In this document: positions 7,616 to 14,610 of the stretch, piece after piece
How positions within the stretch are numbered: the first letter of the stretch is position 1
Layout of the letters: the number at the start of each line of letters is the position of its first letter
Origin: CAYSHJ01 sp964589725
Lineage (GTDB): Bacteria > Planctomycetota > Planctomycetia > Planctomycetales > Planctomycetaceae
DNA: 16,604 nucleotides
Assembly (NCBI GenBank): GCA_964589725.1
Contig: CAZPUJ010000521.1
Location: 1 to 16,604 of the forward strand
Direction of reading: 5' to 3'
The notes under the pieces: model-generated
Told to the model about the DNA's origin: nothing
The model's database searches: none
The model's input: only the letters and a program-made list of their open reading frames with translations
Made by a program: the position numbers and the translations under genes

Positions 7616-7643
7616 GCTTGCGTGATTGCCATTACGCCTCCAA

Positions 7644-7900
7644 CAAGAGTGCAAAATTCGTTCTTGGGAGGTGGTATTACGCGGGGCGGTCGAAGACCTC
7701 GGCTTCGAAATCATCACCGGCGATCACGAATCGCATAAGCTGTGGAAGGAACGGCGGGAGACTGTGGGTGAGATTCAAGAAGTGTCTGTCCCAAATGCTA
7801 TGAGTTGCTCGAACTGTTAGCCGATTTTCGAGGTGAGTTTGGGTGGAGTAATGCACCATTTGGATGCGCAGATGCAACCGTGGTCATCGCGATTACGTGA
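7644..7900 (+). pseudogene. Possible decayed gene in two frames
   Basis: Two partial frames look protein-like and join head to tail. One (in frame with position 7626) reads EVVLRGAVEDLGFEIITGDH and on to KLWKERRETVGEIQEV, ending at TAG 7818-7820. The other, in a different frame from 7772, reads VCPKCYELLELLADFRGEFG and on to ADATVVIAIT, ending at TGA 7898-7900. A single frameshift near 7780-7795 would join them. The second piece contains one CPKC knuckle. No family was recognised, and short frames can look protein-like by chance, so this is a weak call. It overlaps the start of the HEPN-like gene by about 50 bp. Confidence 0.3.
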
Positions 7901-8439
7901 CGACCTAAAGATTGAATCACCAGCCTGCAATCAACTCGCGACTGTAATTGCTGACGACGTTTCGAAGCTGAGTTCGGACGCCCAACTGCGAGTTGTCGAA
8001 GTTTCGAGCGTTCCTCTCTCATACCGATTGGACGAACTTCAGGCATTTGAGACTTTCACGGACTCAGTGCTTGGTTCTCCTATTCCACCGCATCCGGCAG
8101 TCGTTCGATCGCAAATCATTTGCCAAAACTATGTGTGTTTTGTGTACCTCGGAGAATCGTGTTTTACGGTGCTCAGAAAAGAATCGCAGCCAGCATCAGT
8201 GCTCCGAAAGTGCTGCAAGTTCTTGACCGAGAATCCCATTCGAGCATTTCGCAACGCCGTTGCTTGCGCACGCGTACTGGCGATATTTGGACGACTATAG
8301 TGGTATTGAATTTTGGGCAAGAAAGGGATCTGACAGGGATGAACCCGAATGCCGATTCGTGGTATCGACTCATGAACTCGGATTTTGGCAAGCGCTCGCT
8401 CGCTGCACTGCCTACGCGAGTTTCACCACGCTGAAATAG
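7851..8439 (+). pseudogene. HEPN-like protein gene disrupted by a 4-bp duplication in its R-x4-H motif
   Basis: The first frame runs from ATG 7851 (or GTG 7833, or ATG 7872 before QPWSSRLRDD) through YVCFVYLGESCFTVLRKE and KCCKFLTENPIRAFRNAVA, then drifts into a non-family tail and stops at 8298-8300. A +1 shifted frame takes over exactly there and reads AHAYWRYLDDYSGIEFWARK, then FVVSTHELGFWQALARCTAY, ending FTTLK at TAG 8437-8439. The junction is the tandem duplication ttgc-ttgc (8260-8267); removing one copy restores R-N-A-V-A-H-A-Y-W. R-N-x3-H is the conserved catalytic motif of HEPN RNases of toxin and defence systems, here in a helix-rich ~195-residue protein. The family assignment rests on this motif alone. 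A sequencing error or phase-variable slippage is possible instead of a true null. Confidence 0.6.
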
Positions 8440-8619
8440 AAGAAATAGAAATCGCACCGGTTGGCCCAGTTCGCTTCATGCTGTGCGCCTATCGAAACCT
8501 TGAGCATCGCGTGGCATCACCAACATCGCCGAGTCTATTGCTGAATCGCGAGCGTTCTTTGCCGCAGAGCGGCATCCGAAGGTAGCCGTGGGCTTCAGGA
8601 TTGCGTGACGAAACGAAGT

Positions 8620-8773
8620 TTGTCGCGTAGCGACAATTGGACGCGGCTACCATCGGCGTTCGATTGTCGCTCTGCGACAAGAGCGTTCGGTTGTCGCTCC
8701 GCGACAAAAGAGGCTCGCCTTCCTTGTCCGTGGGCTGAAGCCCACGGCTACCATCGGCTGTCGCTCTGCGACA
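8620..8773. repeat. Four dispersed copies of a TTGTCGC...GCGACAA hairpin
   Basis: Copies lie at 8620-8636, 8664-8680, 8691-8707 and 8759-8773. Each is a 6-7 bp palindromic stem around a 3-nt loop (gta, tct, tcc, tct). Spacing is irregular (27, 10 and 51 bp between copies), so this is a hairpin cluster of REP type and not a CRISPR array. Confidence 0.85.
8728..8747. repeat. ccgtgggct/agcccacgg palindrome
   Basis: A perfect 9-bp inverted repeat with a 2-nt centre (ga), followed by gctacc. A half copy in the gtagccgtgggctt orientation is at 8582-8596. The gtagcc border is shared with the 14607-14707 element. Confidence 0.8.
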
Positions 8774-8862
8774 AACCCTGGAGTGCTGCGGCTCGACGCA
8801 GCCCTCCATTCAATCGCGGCAGTTGAGCCTCGAACCGCACAGCATCGCTCCTCGTGATGATT

Positions 8863-8986
8863 TGGACTGCGGCGGTCGGAACCGCCGCTTTTCAAAACGC
8901 CTCGTTTCGAAACGTTGCAACGAATTGACAACTGGCCGTGGAATCGGAGCGTGTTGAAAAGCGGCGACTCCGGTCGCCGCACTCCA
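8863..8986. repeat. Inverted pair of hairpins with CGGA loops
   Basis: Left hairpin gcggcggt-cgga-accgccgc (8869-8888) continues into cttttcaaaacgc. The right copy on the opposite strand (8961-8980) reads gcggcgac-cgga-gtcgccgc and continues into ttttcaacacgc. The two ~38-bp arms differ at about six positions, four of which form two compensatory base-pair changes that keep both 8-bp stems. It lies directly behind the vapC stop codon and could act in its 3' end formation. Confidence 0.8.
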
Positions 8987-8990
8987 CGTT

Positions 8991-9413
8991 TTATCCCTTG
9001 CGCCGGCTTGCGGGCGGCGGGGAGATCAGCGGAATCGTTTCGCGTTTGTTGCGGCGATAGACCGAGAAATCGGCTCGGTCAATCGTGATGACGGGATGCT
9101 TGGGAAACAACTCGCTCATGCGAACAAGACACAAATCCGCAAGGTCCGGTCGACGATCTGCGTAGCGTTTGGCCAAGGCCTCAAGCTGTGGCAAGTGGTC
9201 GTTGACATCGAATGCCAACGCGACCAGCCCTTCCTGAATCATCTCCAAAACTAGTGGAACGCTTTGCAGATGAAAGGCGGCTTCGGCCAAGACCGCTTCG
9301 CAGGTGAGTAGCGGTTCGGTGACTTGAGCCGCAACGCCGACGGCCCAATCGTGAAATTCATCCCCACGATTGACAAACGCCACCAAGAAGCCGGTGTCGG
9401 CAATGCCTTTCAT
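8991..9413 (-). CDS. PIN-domain toxin RNase, VapC type
   Basis: 140 residues, the usual size of a VapC. The PIN-fold acidic residues are in place: D6 in IADTGFLVAF, E44 in VLAEAAFHL, D93 in the DLADLCLVRMSE block (90-101) and D112 in TIDRADFSVYRR (110-121). These would hold Mg2+ for single-strand RNA cleavage, in many VapCs directed at tRNA or rRNA. It starts at ATG 9411-9413, overlapping the antitoxin stop by 4 bp (ATGA), so the two are translated together. The protein should be inhibited by the upstream antitoxin. It appears intact, unlike its neighbours. The exact RNA target cannot be predicted. Confidence 0.9.
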   Translation of the reverse strand: MKGIADTGFLVAFVNRGDEFHDWAVGVAAQVTEPLLTCEAVLAEAAFHLQSVPLVLEMIQEGLVALAFDVNDHLPQLEALAKRYADRRPDLADLCLVRMSELFPKHPVITIDRADFSVYRRNKRETIPLISPPPASRRKG

Positions 9414-9622
9414 CCGCGCGAGAACCCTTTGCGGCGAGACAGGTCTTTCGGCCCGCGCACGGTCCCCGCCAGTCGCATAAACGACTGGCTCGCCGCTTGC
9501 CTCCGAGCCAGCTCCAACTGATCGCGAACGATCTTGCCTTGCGAAACGCCGCTCTTGGCCGCCGTCATGTCAAGCCACTCGGCCAAGTCCGGTGTAAGAC
9601 GTACTGTGATTGTCGGACTCAT
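9410..9622 (-). CDS. Ribbon-helix-helix antitoxin of the VapBC pair
   Basis: 70 residues from ATG 9622. The N-terminal 40 residues, MSPTITVRLTPDLAEWLDMT and onward to GVSQGKIVRDQLELAR, have the RHH/CopG pattern: a short beta strand (TITVRL) that dimerises and contacts DNA, then two helices. The C-terminal 30 residues, basic and Gly-rich, are the expected toxin-binding tail. Such antitoxins bind and neutralise the VapC partner and repress their own promoter. A longer frame starting at 9700 adds 26 residues with no RHH similarity, so it is rejected. There is no Shine-Dalgarno sequence before ATG 9622, which fits the possible leaderless start described under the promoter. It overlaps the toxin gene by 4 bp. 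Confidence 0.88.
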   Translation of the reverse strand: MSPTITVRLTPDLAEWLDMTAAKSGVSQGKIVRDQLELARRQAASQSFMRLAGTVRGPKDLSRRKGFSRG

Positions 9623-9630
9623 AGTGCAGA

Positions 9631-9659
9631 AGTGTATGCAGTCCTTCAAACGGCGGCAA
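9631..9659 (-). promoter_or_regulatory. Candidate promoter of the vapBC-type operon
   Basis: On the minus strand TTGCCG (9654-9659) and TACACT (9631-9636) are separated by 17 bp, each matching sigma-70 hexamers at 4 of 6 positions. The -10 box ends 8 bp before the antitoxin ATG, so transcription would begin near or at the start codon. Overlap of promoter and likely operator is usual for autoregulated TA operons. Confidence 0.35.
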
Positions 9660-9878
9660 GAGGTTCCCGACCCCTTGCCGTAACGCTCGCGAGGTTTCAA
9701 AGGCGCTCCACGACCGATGACAATACCTCACCGAGCTTGCCTTGGTGGCGCGCTGGCTTTTGCACTACTTCAGTGTCGCAGCGTCGCCAGCTCTCGCCGA
9801 AAGACGTTCTTGCCGCGAGCGTTGCTCGCTGCATCCGCTCTCGGCGAGAGTGGACGACATTGGATGAGGAGACTGCTC
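9660..9878. other. Gene-free stretch with nested inverted repeats
   Basis: No gene was recognised. Arms ctctcgccga (9791-9800) and tcggcgagag (9841-9850) are exact complements, and between them lies gcgagc-gtt-gctcgc (9815-9829). The frames that cross this stretch continue into the P-loop remnant but show no family pattern here. Confidence 0.45.
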
Positions 9879-10123
9879 ATGACCGGGCATCGGATCGTCA
9901 TCTACGGAAATGCCGGTTCAGGGAAGGCGACGATGGCTCGCAAAGTGGCCAGCGTCCATGGGAGCCGTCGTATTGTGCCTCGCCGGAGGAGCAGCAACGA
10001 TTGCTTGAACCGGTCGTCGCATTTGTTCGCGAATACGAAACGCGGGCCGACGAGTATTCGCTGGCTCGCCACCGCGCCTTGTTCGATGGCTTTGCGGGGC
10101 CGAAGCGGGAGTACGACGTCTGA
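9879..10123 (+). pseudogene. Remnant of a P-loop kinase (adenylate-kinase-like) with internal deletion
   Basis: ATG 9879 opens MTGHRIVIYGNAGSGKATMA, a P-loop start (G-N-A-G-S-G-K) followed in this frame by non-family residues. From about 9959 a different frame reads CASPEEQQRLLEPVVAFVRE and ends RALFDGFAGPKREYDV at TGA 10121-10123, a plausible C-terminus. The usual 100 or so residues between Walker A and such a tail are missing, and the two ends are in different frames. The residue after the Walker lysine is Ala in place of the Ser/Thr that binds Mg2+. Together this indicates a dead gene that lost its middle. The reading of the C-terminal part as the same gene is inferred from adjacency and composition. 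Confidence 0.55.
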
Positions 10124-10300
10124 TTTCCATCGCGAGCAGGCTGGACCAGGGATGAACGAGGCGAAAGTCCCAGATGAGGCGTAGCTCGGCCAGTGGTGTC
10201 GCGACTTTTGCAAACGTCGCGCGGTTCCGATAACGTGATCATCGTGAGCGACTTCGGAATACAAACTTCCTTGAACTTTCATCGTCTTGCCTTCCCAACC

Positions 10301-10305
10301 AGGAG
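10301..10305 (+). promoter_or_regulatory. Shine-Dalgarno site deciding the oxidoreductase start
   Basis: AGGAG is followed by 7 bases and ATG 10313. It fixes the start at the Tat signal and rules out the 40-residue extension to 10193. Confidence 0.75.
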
Positions 10306-10312
10306 ACTTGCC

Positions 10313-11698
10313 ATGAGCGAAACCTTGAACAATGAATCCGTGACGAGCGGCCTGTCGCGCCGCGAGCTGTTGAAAACGTCGGGGCAGATCGCTGCCGCGT
10401 CGGCTTTGGCGGGAGCCGTGTTGCCGCGAGCCTATGCGGCCGAGAACAACACCTTAAAGTTGGCTCTGGTCGGCTGCGGCGGTCGCGGAACGGGAGCGGC
10501 CGTAGACGCGATCACATCGAAGAATGGGCCGGTGAAACTGGTCGCGATGGCGGATGTCTTCACGCAGCGACTCAGCAACGCTTATCAGGCGATTAAGCCG
10601 CGGTTCGACAATCAGGTCGACGTGCCCGAAGAGCGTCGTTTCATTGGCTTCGATGCGTACAGAAAAGCGATGGACCAGCTCAAGCCGGGCGACATTGTGA
10701 TCCTCACCACGCCGCCGGCGTTTCGCTGGGTGCATTTCACGTATGCGATCTCGAAGGGTCTAAACGTCTTCATGGAGAAACCAACGACCGTTGACGGGCC
10801 GAGCACTCGCAAGATGTTGGCGCTGGCGGAAGAGTCGATCAGCAAGAACCTGAAGGTCGCCGTCGGACTGATGTGCCGGCACTGTCGGTCGCGGCAAGAA
10901 TTGTTCAGCCGTATCAAGGCGGGTGAGATCGGCGACCTGACGTTTCTACGAGCCTATCGCGTCGCCGGGCCGACCGGTTTTGCCACGGTCGGTCCCAAGC
11001 CGGTCGGCGAGAACGAACTGCTGTTCCAGATTCGGAACTTCCACGGTTTCTTGTGGCTCAGCGGCGGTGGCTACAGTGACTTCCTGATCCACAACATCGA
11101 CGAGTGCTGTTGGATGAAGGATGACTTCCCGATCGAAGCGAAGGGTTTTGGCGGCCGGCACTATCGCGGCGACAGCGTCGATCAAAACTTCGACACCTAC
11201 TCGACGGAGTTCACGTTCAAGGATGGCACGAAGATGTTTCTCGAAGGCCGCACGATGCCGGGCTGTCATCAAGAGTTCGCGACGTACGCTCACGGCACGA
11301 AAGGTGCGGCGGTTGTTTCGCAGTCGGGCCACCATCCGTCAAAGGCGCGCATGTACAAGAGCCATCGCATGGACAAGGATGATCTCATCTGGCAATGCGC
11401 CACGCCGGAGATTAGCCCGTATCAACTCGAATGGGACGATCTGCTCGACGCGATCCGCAACGATAAGCCGTACAATGAGGCGGTTCGCGGGGCGAAATCG
11501 AGCCTCGTCACATCGATGGGCCGCATGGCTTGTCACACGGGACAGGTTGTGACCTACGACGATATTCTCAACTGCGAGCACGAATTCGGCCCGGAGATCG
11601 ACAAGTTGGCGATGGACTCGCCATCACCGCTGGTCGCCGGAGCCGACGGTCGATATCCAGTCCCGCAGCCAGGCATCCTCACGAAACGCGAGTATTAG
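10313..11698 (+). CDS. Tat-exported Gfo/Idh/MocA-family oxidoreductase
   Basis: 462 residues. A twin-arginine signal peptide opens it: S-R-R-E-L-L-K (15-21), a hydrophobic stretch, and a likely AYA cleavage site near residue 42. The NAD(P)-binding Rossmann domain follows, with ALVGCGGRGTG (51-61), then VAMADVF (77-83) and the family hallmark EKPTT (155-159). The substrate half has GGGYSDFLIHNID (251-263), where the His corresponds to the usual catalytic or substrate-binding region. Members oxidise or reduce sugars and polyols, often with a tightly held cofactor when exported; planctomycetes carry dozens of such Tat copies. The substrate cannot be named. It stands alone, with no adjacent sugar-catabolic gene, and is followed by a palindromic element. 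Start chosen by AGGAG and the Tat motif. Confidence 0.92.
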   Translation: MSETLNNESVTSGLSRRELLKTSGQIAAASALAGAVLPRAYAAENNTLKLALVGCGGRGTGAAVDAITSKNGPVKLVAMADVFTQRLSNAYQAIKPRFDNQVDVPEERRFIGFDAYRKAMDQLKPGDIVILTTPPAFRWVHFTYAISKGLNVFMEKPTTVDGPSTRKMLALAEESISKNLKVAVGLMCRHCRSRQELFSRIKAGEIGDLTFLRAYRVAGPTGFATVGPKPVGENELLFQIRNFHGFLWLSGGGYSDFLIHNIDECCWMKDDFPIEAKGFGGRHYRGDSVDQNFDTYSTEFTFKDGTKMFLEGRTMPGCHQEFATYAHGTKGAAVVSQSGHHPSKARMYKSHRMDKDDLIWQCATPEISPYQLEWDDLLDAIRNDKPYNEAVRGAKSSLVTSMGRMACHTGQVVTYDDILNCEHEFGPEIDKLAMDSPSPLVAGADGRYPVPQPGILTKREY

Positions 11699-12012
11699 TC
11701 CGACAGCGCACGTTGTGCATTCCGGTCCCCTCTCCCCCGCATCGGGGGAGAGGGCTAGGGTGAGGGGGCGAGCGGTGCCGACGCCTCTCATCGCCGCACG
11801 TCCTCTTGCTCTTGCCAAGATCACAACTCATTATCAGCCGCCTCTCGACTCCGAAGGCCTCCTCACCCTAACCCTCTCCCCCCGAAGCGGGGGGCGAGGG
11901 GACCAAACAGAAGCGGCGAGGAGACCAGACAGAAGCGGCGGGCGAGGGAACCAGACAAAGGAAAGATGCCCGTTTTTTTCAAAAGGCCGGGCTTCGTTTT
12001 CGTTTTCGAATC
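11699..12012. repeat. Paired CCCTCTCCCCCG hairpins in inverted orientation plus a short direct repeat
   Basis: The first hairpin has a perfect 12-bp stem, ccctctcccccg (11728-11739), loop cat, complement 11743-11754, followed by gctagggtgaggg. The second copy (about 11857-11902) is inverted: ctcaccctaaccctctcccc, then gaag and a ggggcgagggga arm. From 11894 three copies of gcgagg(g/a)(g/a)acca(a/g)aca start at 11894, 11916 and 11942, spaced 22 and 26 bp. This 314-bp gap between the oxidoreductase and the VWA gene has no gene. The promoter of the VWA gene should lie in its right third but was not identified. Confidence 0.8.
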
Positions 12013-14610
12013 ATGCTTCAACGTCGGCTCATTTTTCAAAGCCTCGACACCTCTTGGGCCAGTTTGTCAGTCTTGGCGTTAGTGATCGTGGCGGCGGTGT
12101 TGGTGATCTTGCTGTCAAAGTACGAACGCAAACTGGTGCCACCCTCGGTGGGATTCGGGTTGCTCGTGTTGCGGTTGACGGTGATCGCGGTCATTTGGTT
12201 GGCGTTGCAGCAGCCGGTGCTGACGTGGTCTGTGGATCGCGAGCGAACCGGCCGAGTCGTCGTGGCACTCGATCTGTCCGAGAGCATGACCACGACCGAT
12301 AAGATCGCGACCAAAGCGGAGAAGCTGCGCTGGGCGATGGGACTCGGTATCATTGGGAATGAACAGAACAAAGTTCGAGTGCTGCGCTGGCTCGCCGACT
12401 TGGAGGCGGACCGCGAGCCAAGTTGGCTCGATGACAACGAAGGCGCGAACGACCAGCAGCGCGCTGTGCTGACGAAGGGCCGCCAGGAATTACTGTTCGG
12501 CGCGTTTGGCGAATTCGAACGACTCACGCGCGCCGAGATCGCTCGGCGACTGATCAGCGATCAAAAGAACAATTGGCTTCGCGAACTTGAAAAGTCATTC
12601 CTGGTCGAGCTGCGCGTCTTCGGCGGCAAGTCGATTTCAGCGGAACTTCCGTCGCTGTCTGGCACCGTCAAAGAACCTCCGGCGGCGGTGGCTCGCGACG
12701 TGACCAGTCTCGCCGCCGCGTTGGAGTCCTCTTCGAACGACCAGCAATCGCCCGTCAAGGCGTTCATCGTGCTGACTGACGGTCGCGAGACCGCGGGCGG
12801 CAATCCGGTGGCGGTCGCGCGGCGCTGGCACGAATTGCGAACCGGCGTTTTTCCGGTGCTAATCGGTTCCGAACGGCGTCCCAAGGATGTCGTGCTCGAT
12901 TCACTCGACGTGCCACCCAGCGTGTATCTCAACGACAAGCCGATCGCCAAAGTCATTTTGCAAGCGGCGGGGTTCGAGGGACGAGATTTGACCGTGGTGC
13001 TCGAACGAGTCGAAGGAGACGCGAAAGAACCGGACCAGCAGACGAAGATCGAAGTCGAAAAGAAGCTCGTTCTTGTGCCGAAGGCCGACAGTGGTTTGCC
13101 ACCGACGGTCACGCTCGAATTTCTGCTGGATGCCACGAAGCTCGGCCGGCAGCAGTACATCGTTCGAGCCGAGCTTCTGGACGGCGAAACGCGCGAGGAC
13201 AACAACGCCCGGCCGTTCACGCTCGTCGTCGTTGATGACAAAGCGAAGGTGTTGCTCGTCGAAGGCGAAGCTCGCTGGGAGTTCCGGTTCCTCAACAATG
13301 CTTTCGGCCGTGACGAACGCGTGCGGTTGGAGCGAGTGCTGTTCGACCAACCGTATCTCGGCGAGTTGGCGGAGCCGTTCTTTCCGCGAAAACTTGACTT
13401 GCCGCCAGCCGCCACGCCGATTGAGAAAACGTCGTTGGCGGAAGTCGATCTCGTGATCCTGGGTGACATCGCTTCGCAGCAACTGACGGAGCCAGGGCTC
13501 ATACAGTTGGAAAAGTACGTGGCCGAGATCGGCGGGACGCTGGTGTTCATCGCGGGCAAGCGGCACATGCCGTTGCAGTATCGTTCGCCGACGCTCGACA
13601 AGTTGCTGCCGCTGACGAATCCGCGAGCGGCCAATTCGCTCGACCCGCCGTCGACGCCGCCGCTCGCTCGCGGCTTTCATCTGCGACTGACGCCGGACGG
13701 CGAGCGGGAAAGTTTCTTGCAACTCGCCGCCGATGCCGAGACGAATCGCAGCACTTGGAAGTCGCTGGCCGGACATCCGTGGGCCATGATCGGCGACGTG
13801 AAGGCCGGAGCGACGGTGTGGGCGACGGCCGACGAAGGTCAGCCGCTGCCGCCCGAAATGGAGAAGTCGCGAGCGTTGCTCGTGCAGCAGTATTATGGAC
13901 TTGGCCAAGTCATTTGGTTGGGGTTTGACAGCACCTGGCGTTGGCGGCATCGCGTCGGCGATCAGCATCATCATCGTTTCTGGGGCCAGCTTGCGCGATC
14001 GGCGGCTCAGAATAAGTCGACGTCCGGAAACGAGTTTGTCCGTTTCAGCCTGGAATCGACCGACGTGACGAGCGGCCAAGATGTCGTCTTTCGCGCGCGG
14101 TGGACGCCGCATCTGTTGACTCGCCGACCGGACGTGAAGGCCAAGGTGCAGGTCTTCCCAAAGGACAACGCGAAGCCCGACGATCCGCTCGCCACAGTCG
14201 ACCTCACACTCGATCCGACACGACCGGCGTTGCATCAAGGTCGTTGGCTCGCGCCGACCTCGGGCGAGTATCGAGCCGTCTTGAAGATCGACGGCCCGCC
14301 GCTCAATCCGCAGGACAAAGACAAAGACAAAGAGATCGCCGCCGAGTTTCTCGTTCGCGGCCCGCTGACGAAAGAACTCGCCGACGTCACGGCGAATCGG
14401 TCACTGTTGGACCAGATGGCTCAAGCTTCCGGTGGTCGCTTGCTATTACCGCATCAGCTGTCCGAGTTGCCGAAGCTGATCAAGCCCGAAGACCTGACGA
14501 CCAGTGAGGCGCACGAGTACACGCTGTGGGATCATTGGATGTTGCTGGTGATCTTGGGCGGACTACTCACGGGCGAGTGGGTGCTGCGGAAGTGGAACGG
14601 CTTGCCGTAG
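12013..14610 (+). CDS. Membrane-anchored VWA / glutamine-amidotransferase-like protein
   Basis: 865 residues. Two membrane helices near the start (about 17-35 and 47-66) and one at the end (about 840-858) place a large domain outside the cytoplasm, as in BatA/BatB-like planctomycete proteins. A VWA domain follows the second helix: MIDAS motif D-L-S-E-S (87-91), T231 in DVTSLAAALE and D256 in FIVLTDGRE, all needed for metal-ion adhesion. Residues ~290-420 look like a beta-sandwich region. Around 420-720 is a class I glutamine-amidotransferase-like fold (VLLVEGEARWEFRFL, DLVILGDI, EIGGTLVFIAGKRH, GQVIWLGFDSTWRWR); no catalytic Cys-His-Glu triad is evident. Close relatives often sit with MoxR ATPase and DUF58 genes; none is present here. 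No Shine-Dalgarno sequence precedes ATG 12013, but the next Met is inside the VWA domain. Confidence 0.85.
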   Translation: MLQRRLIFQSLDTSWASLSVLALVIVAAVLVILLSKYERKLVPPSVGFGLLVLRLTVIAVIWLALQQPVLTWSVDRERTGRVVVALDLSESMTTTDKIATKAEKLRWAMGLGIIGNEQNKVRVLRWLADLEADREPSWLDDNEGANDQQRAVLTKGRQELLFGAFGEFERLTRAEIARRLISDQKNNWLRELEKSFLVELRVFGGKSISAELPSLSGTVKEPPAAVARDVTSLAAALESSSNDQQSPVKAFIVLTDGRETAGGNPVAVARRWHELRTGVFPVLIGSERRPKDVVLDSLDVPPSVYLNDKPIAKVILQAAGFEGRDLTVVLERVEGDAKEPDQQTKIEVEKKLVLVPKADSGLPPTVTLEFLLDATKLGRQQYIVRAELLDGETREDNNARPFTLVVVDDKAKVLLVEGEARWEFRFLNNAFGRDERVRLERVLFDQPYLGELAEPFFPRKLDLPPAATPIEKTSLAEVDLVILGDIASQQLTEPGLIQLEKYVAEIGGTLVFIAGKRHMPLQYRSPTLDKLLPLTNPRAANSLDPPSTPPLARGFHLRLTPDGERESFLQLAADAETNRSTWKSLAGHPWAMIGDVKAGATVWATADEGQPLPPEMEKSRALLVQQYYGLGQVIWLGFDSTWRWRHRVGDQHHHRFWGQLARSAAQNKSTSGNEFVRFSLESTDVTSGQDVVFRARWTPHLLTRRPDVKAKVQVFPKDNAKPDDPLATVDLTLDPTRPALHQGRWLAPTSGEYRAVLKIDGPPLNPQDKDKDKEIAAEFLVRGPLTKELADVTANRSLLDQMAQASGGRLLLPHQLSELPKLIKPEDLTTSEAHEYTLWDHWMLLVILGGLLTGEWVLRKWNGLP

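Larger units (their letters stand above)
8440..8860. other. Gene-free repeat field
   Basis: No convincing coding frame occurs here. Besides the four TTGTCGC hairpins and the ccgtgggct palindrome listed separately, it contains tgccgc-aga-gcggca (8560-8574), a half copy of the gtagccgtgggctt element (8582-8596), and ctgcg-gctcga-cgcag (8786-8801). These look like layered insertions of small palindromes behind the broken HEPN-like gene. Confidence 0.55.

Noticed and set aside
7340..7717. 125-residue minus-strand frame with RGRDSNPRYPYGYTGFRDQH
   Set aside because: This is the antisense translation of the tRNA-Ser gene, a well-known source of false proteins.
8620..8773. CRISPR array
   Set aside because: The repeats are 15-17 bp hairpins with irregular gaps (27, 10, 51 bp) and no cas gene nearby.
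9497..10123. 208-residue plus-strand frame as an intact gene
   Set aside because: Only its last ~55 residues look protein-like; the first part is antisense to the antitoxin and runs through gene-free DNA.
12561..13634. 357-residue Ser/Arg-rich minus-strand frame
   Set aside because: Low-complexity shadow of the same VWA gene, with no domain pattern.
12901..14238. 445-residue minus-strand frame inside the VWA gene
   Set aside because: Arg/Gln-rich shadow of a high-GC gene; the plus strand has clear VWA motifs.
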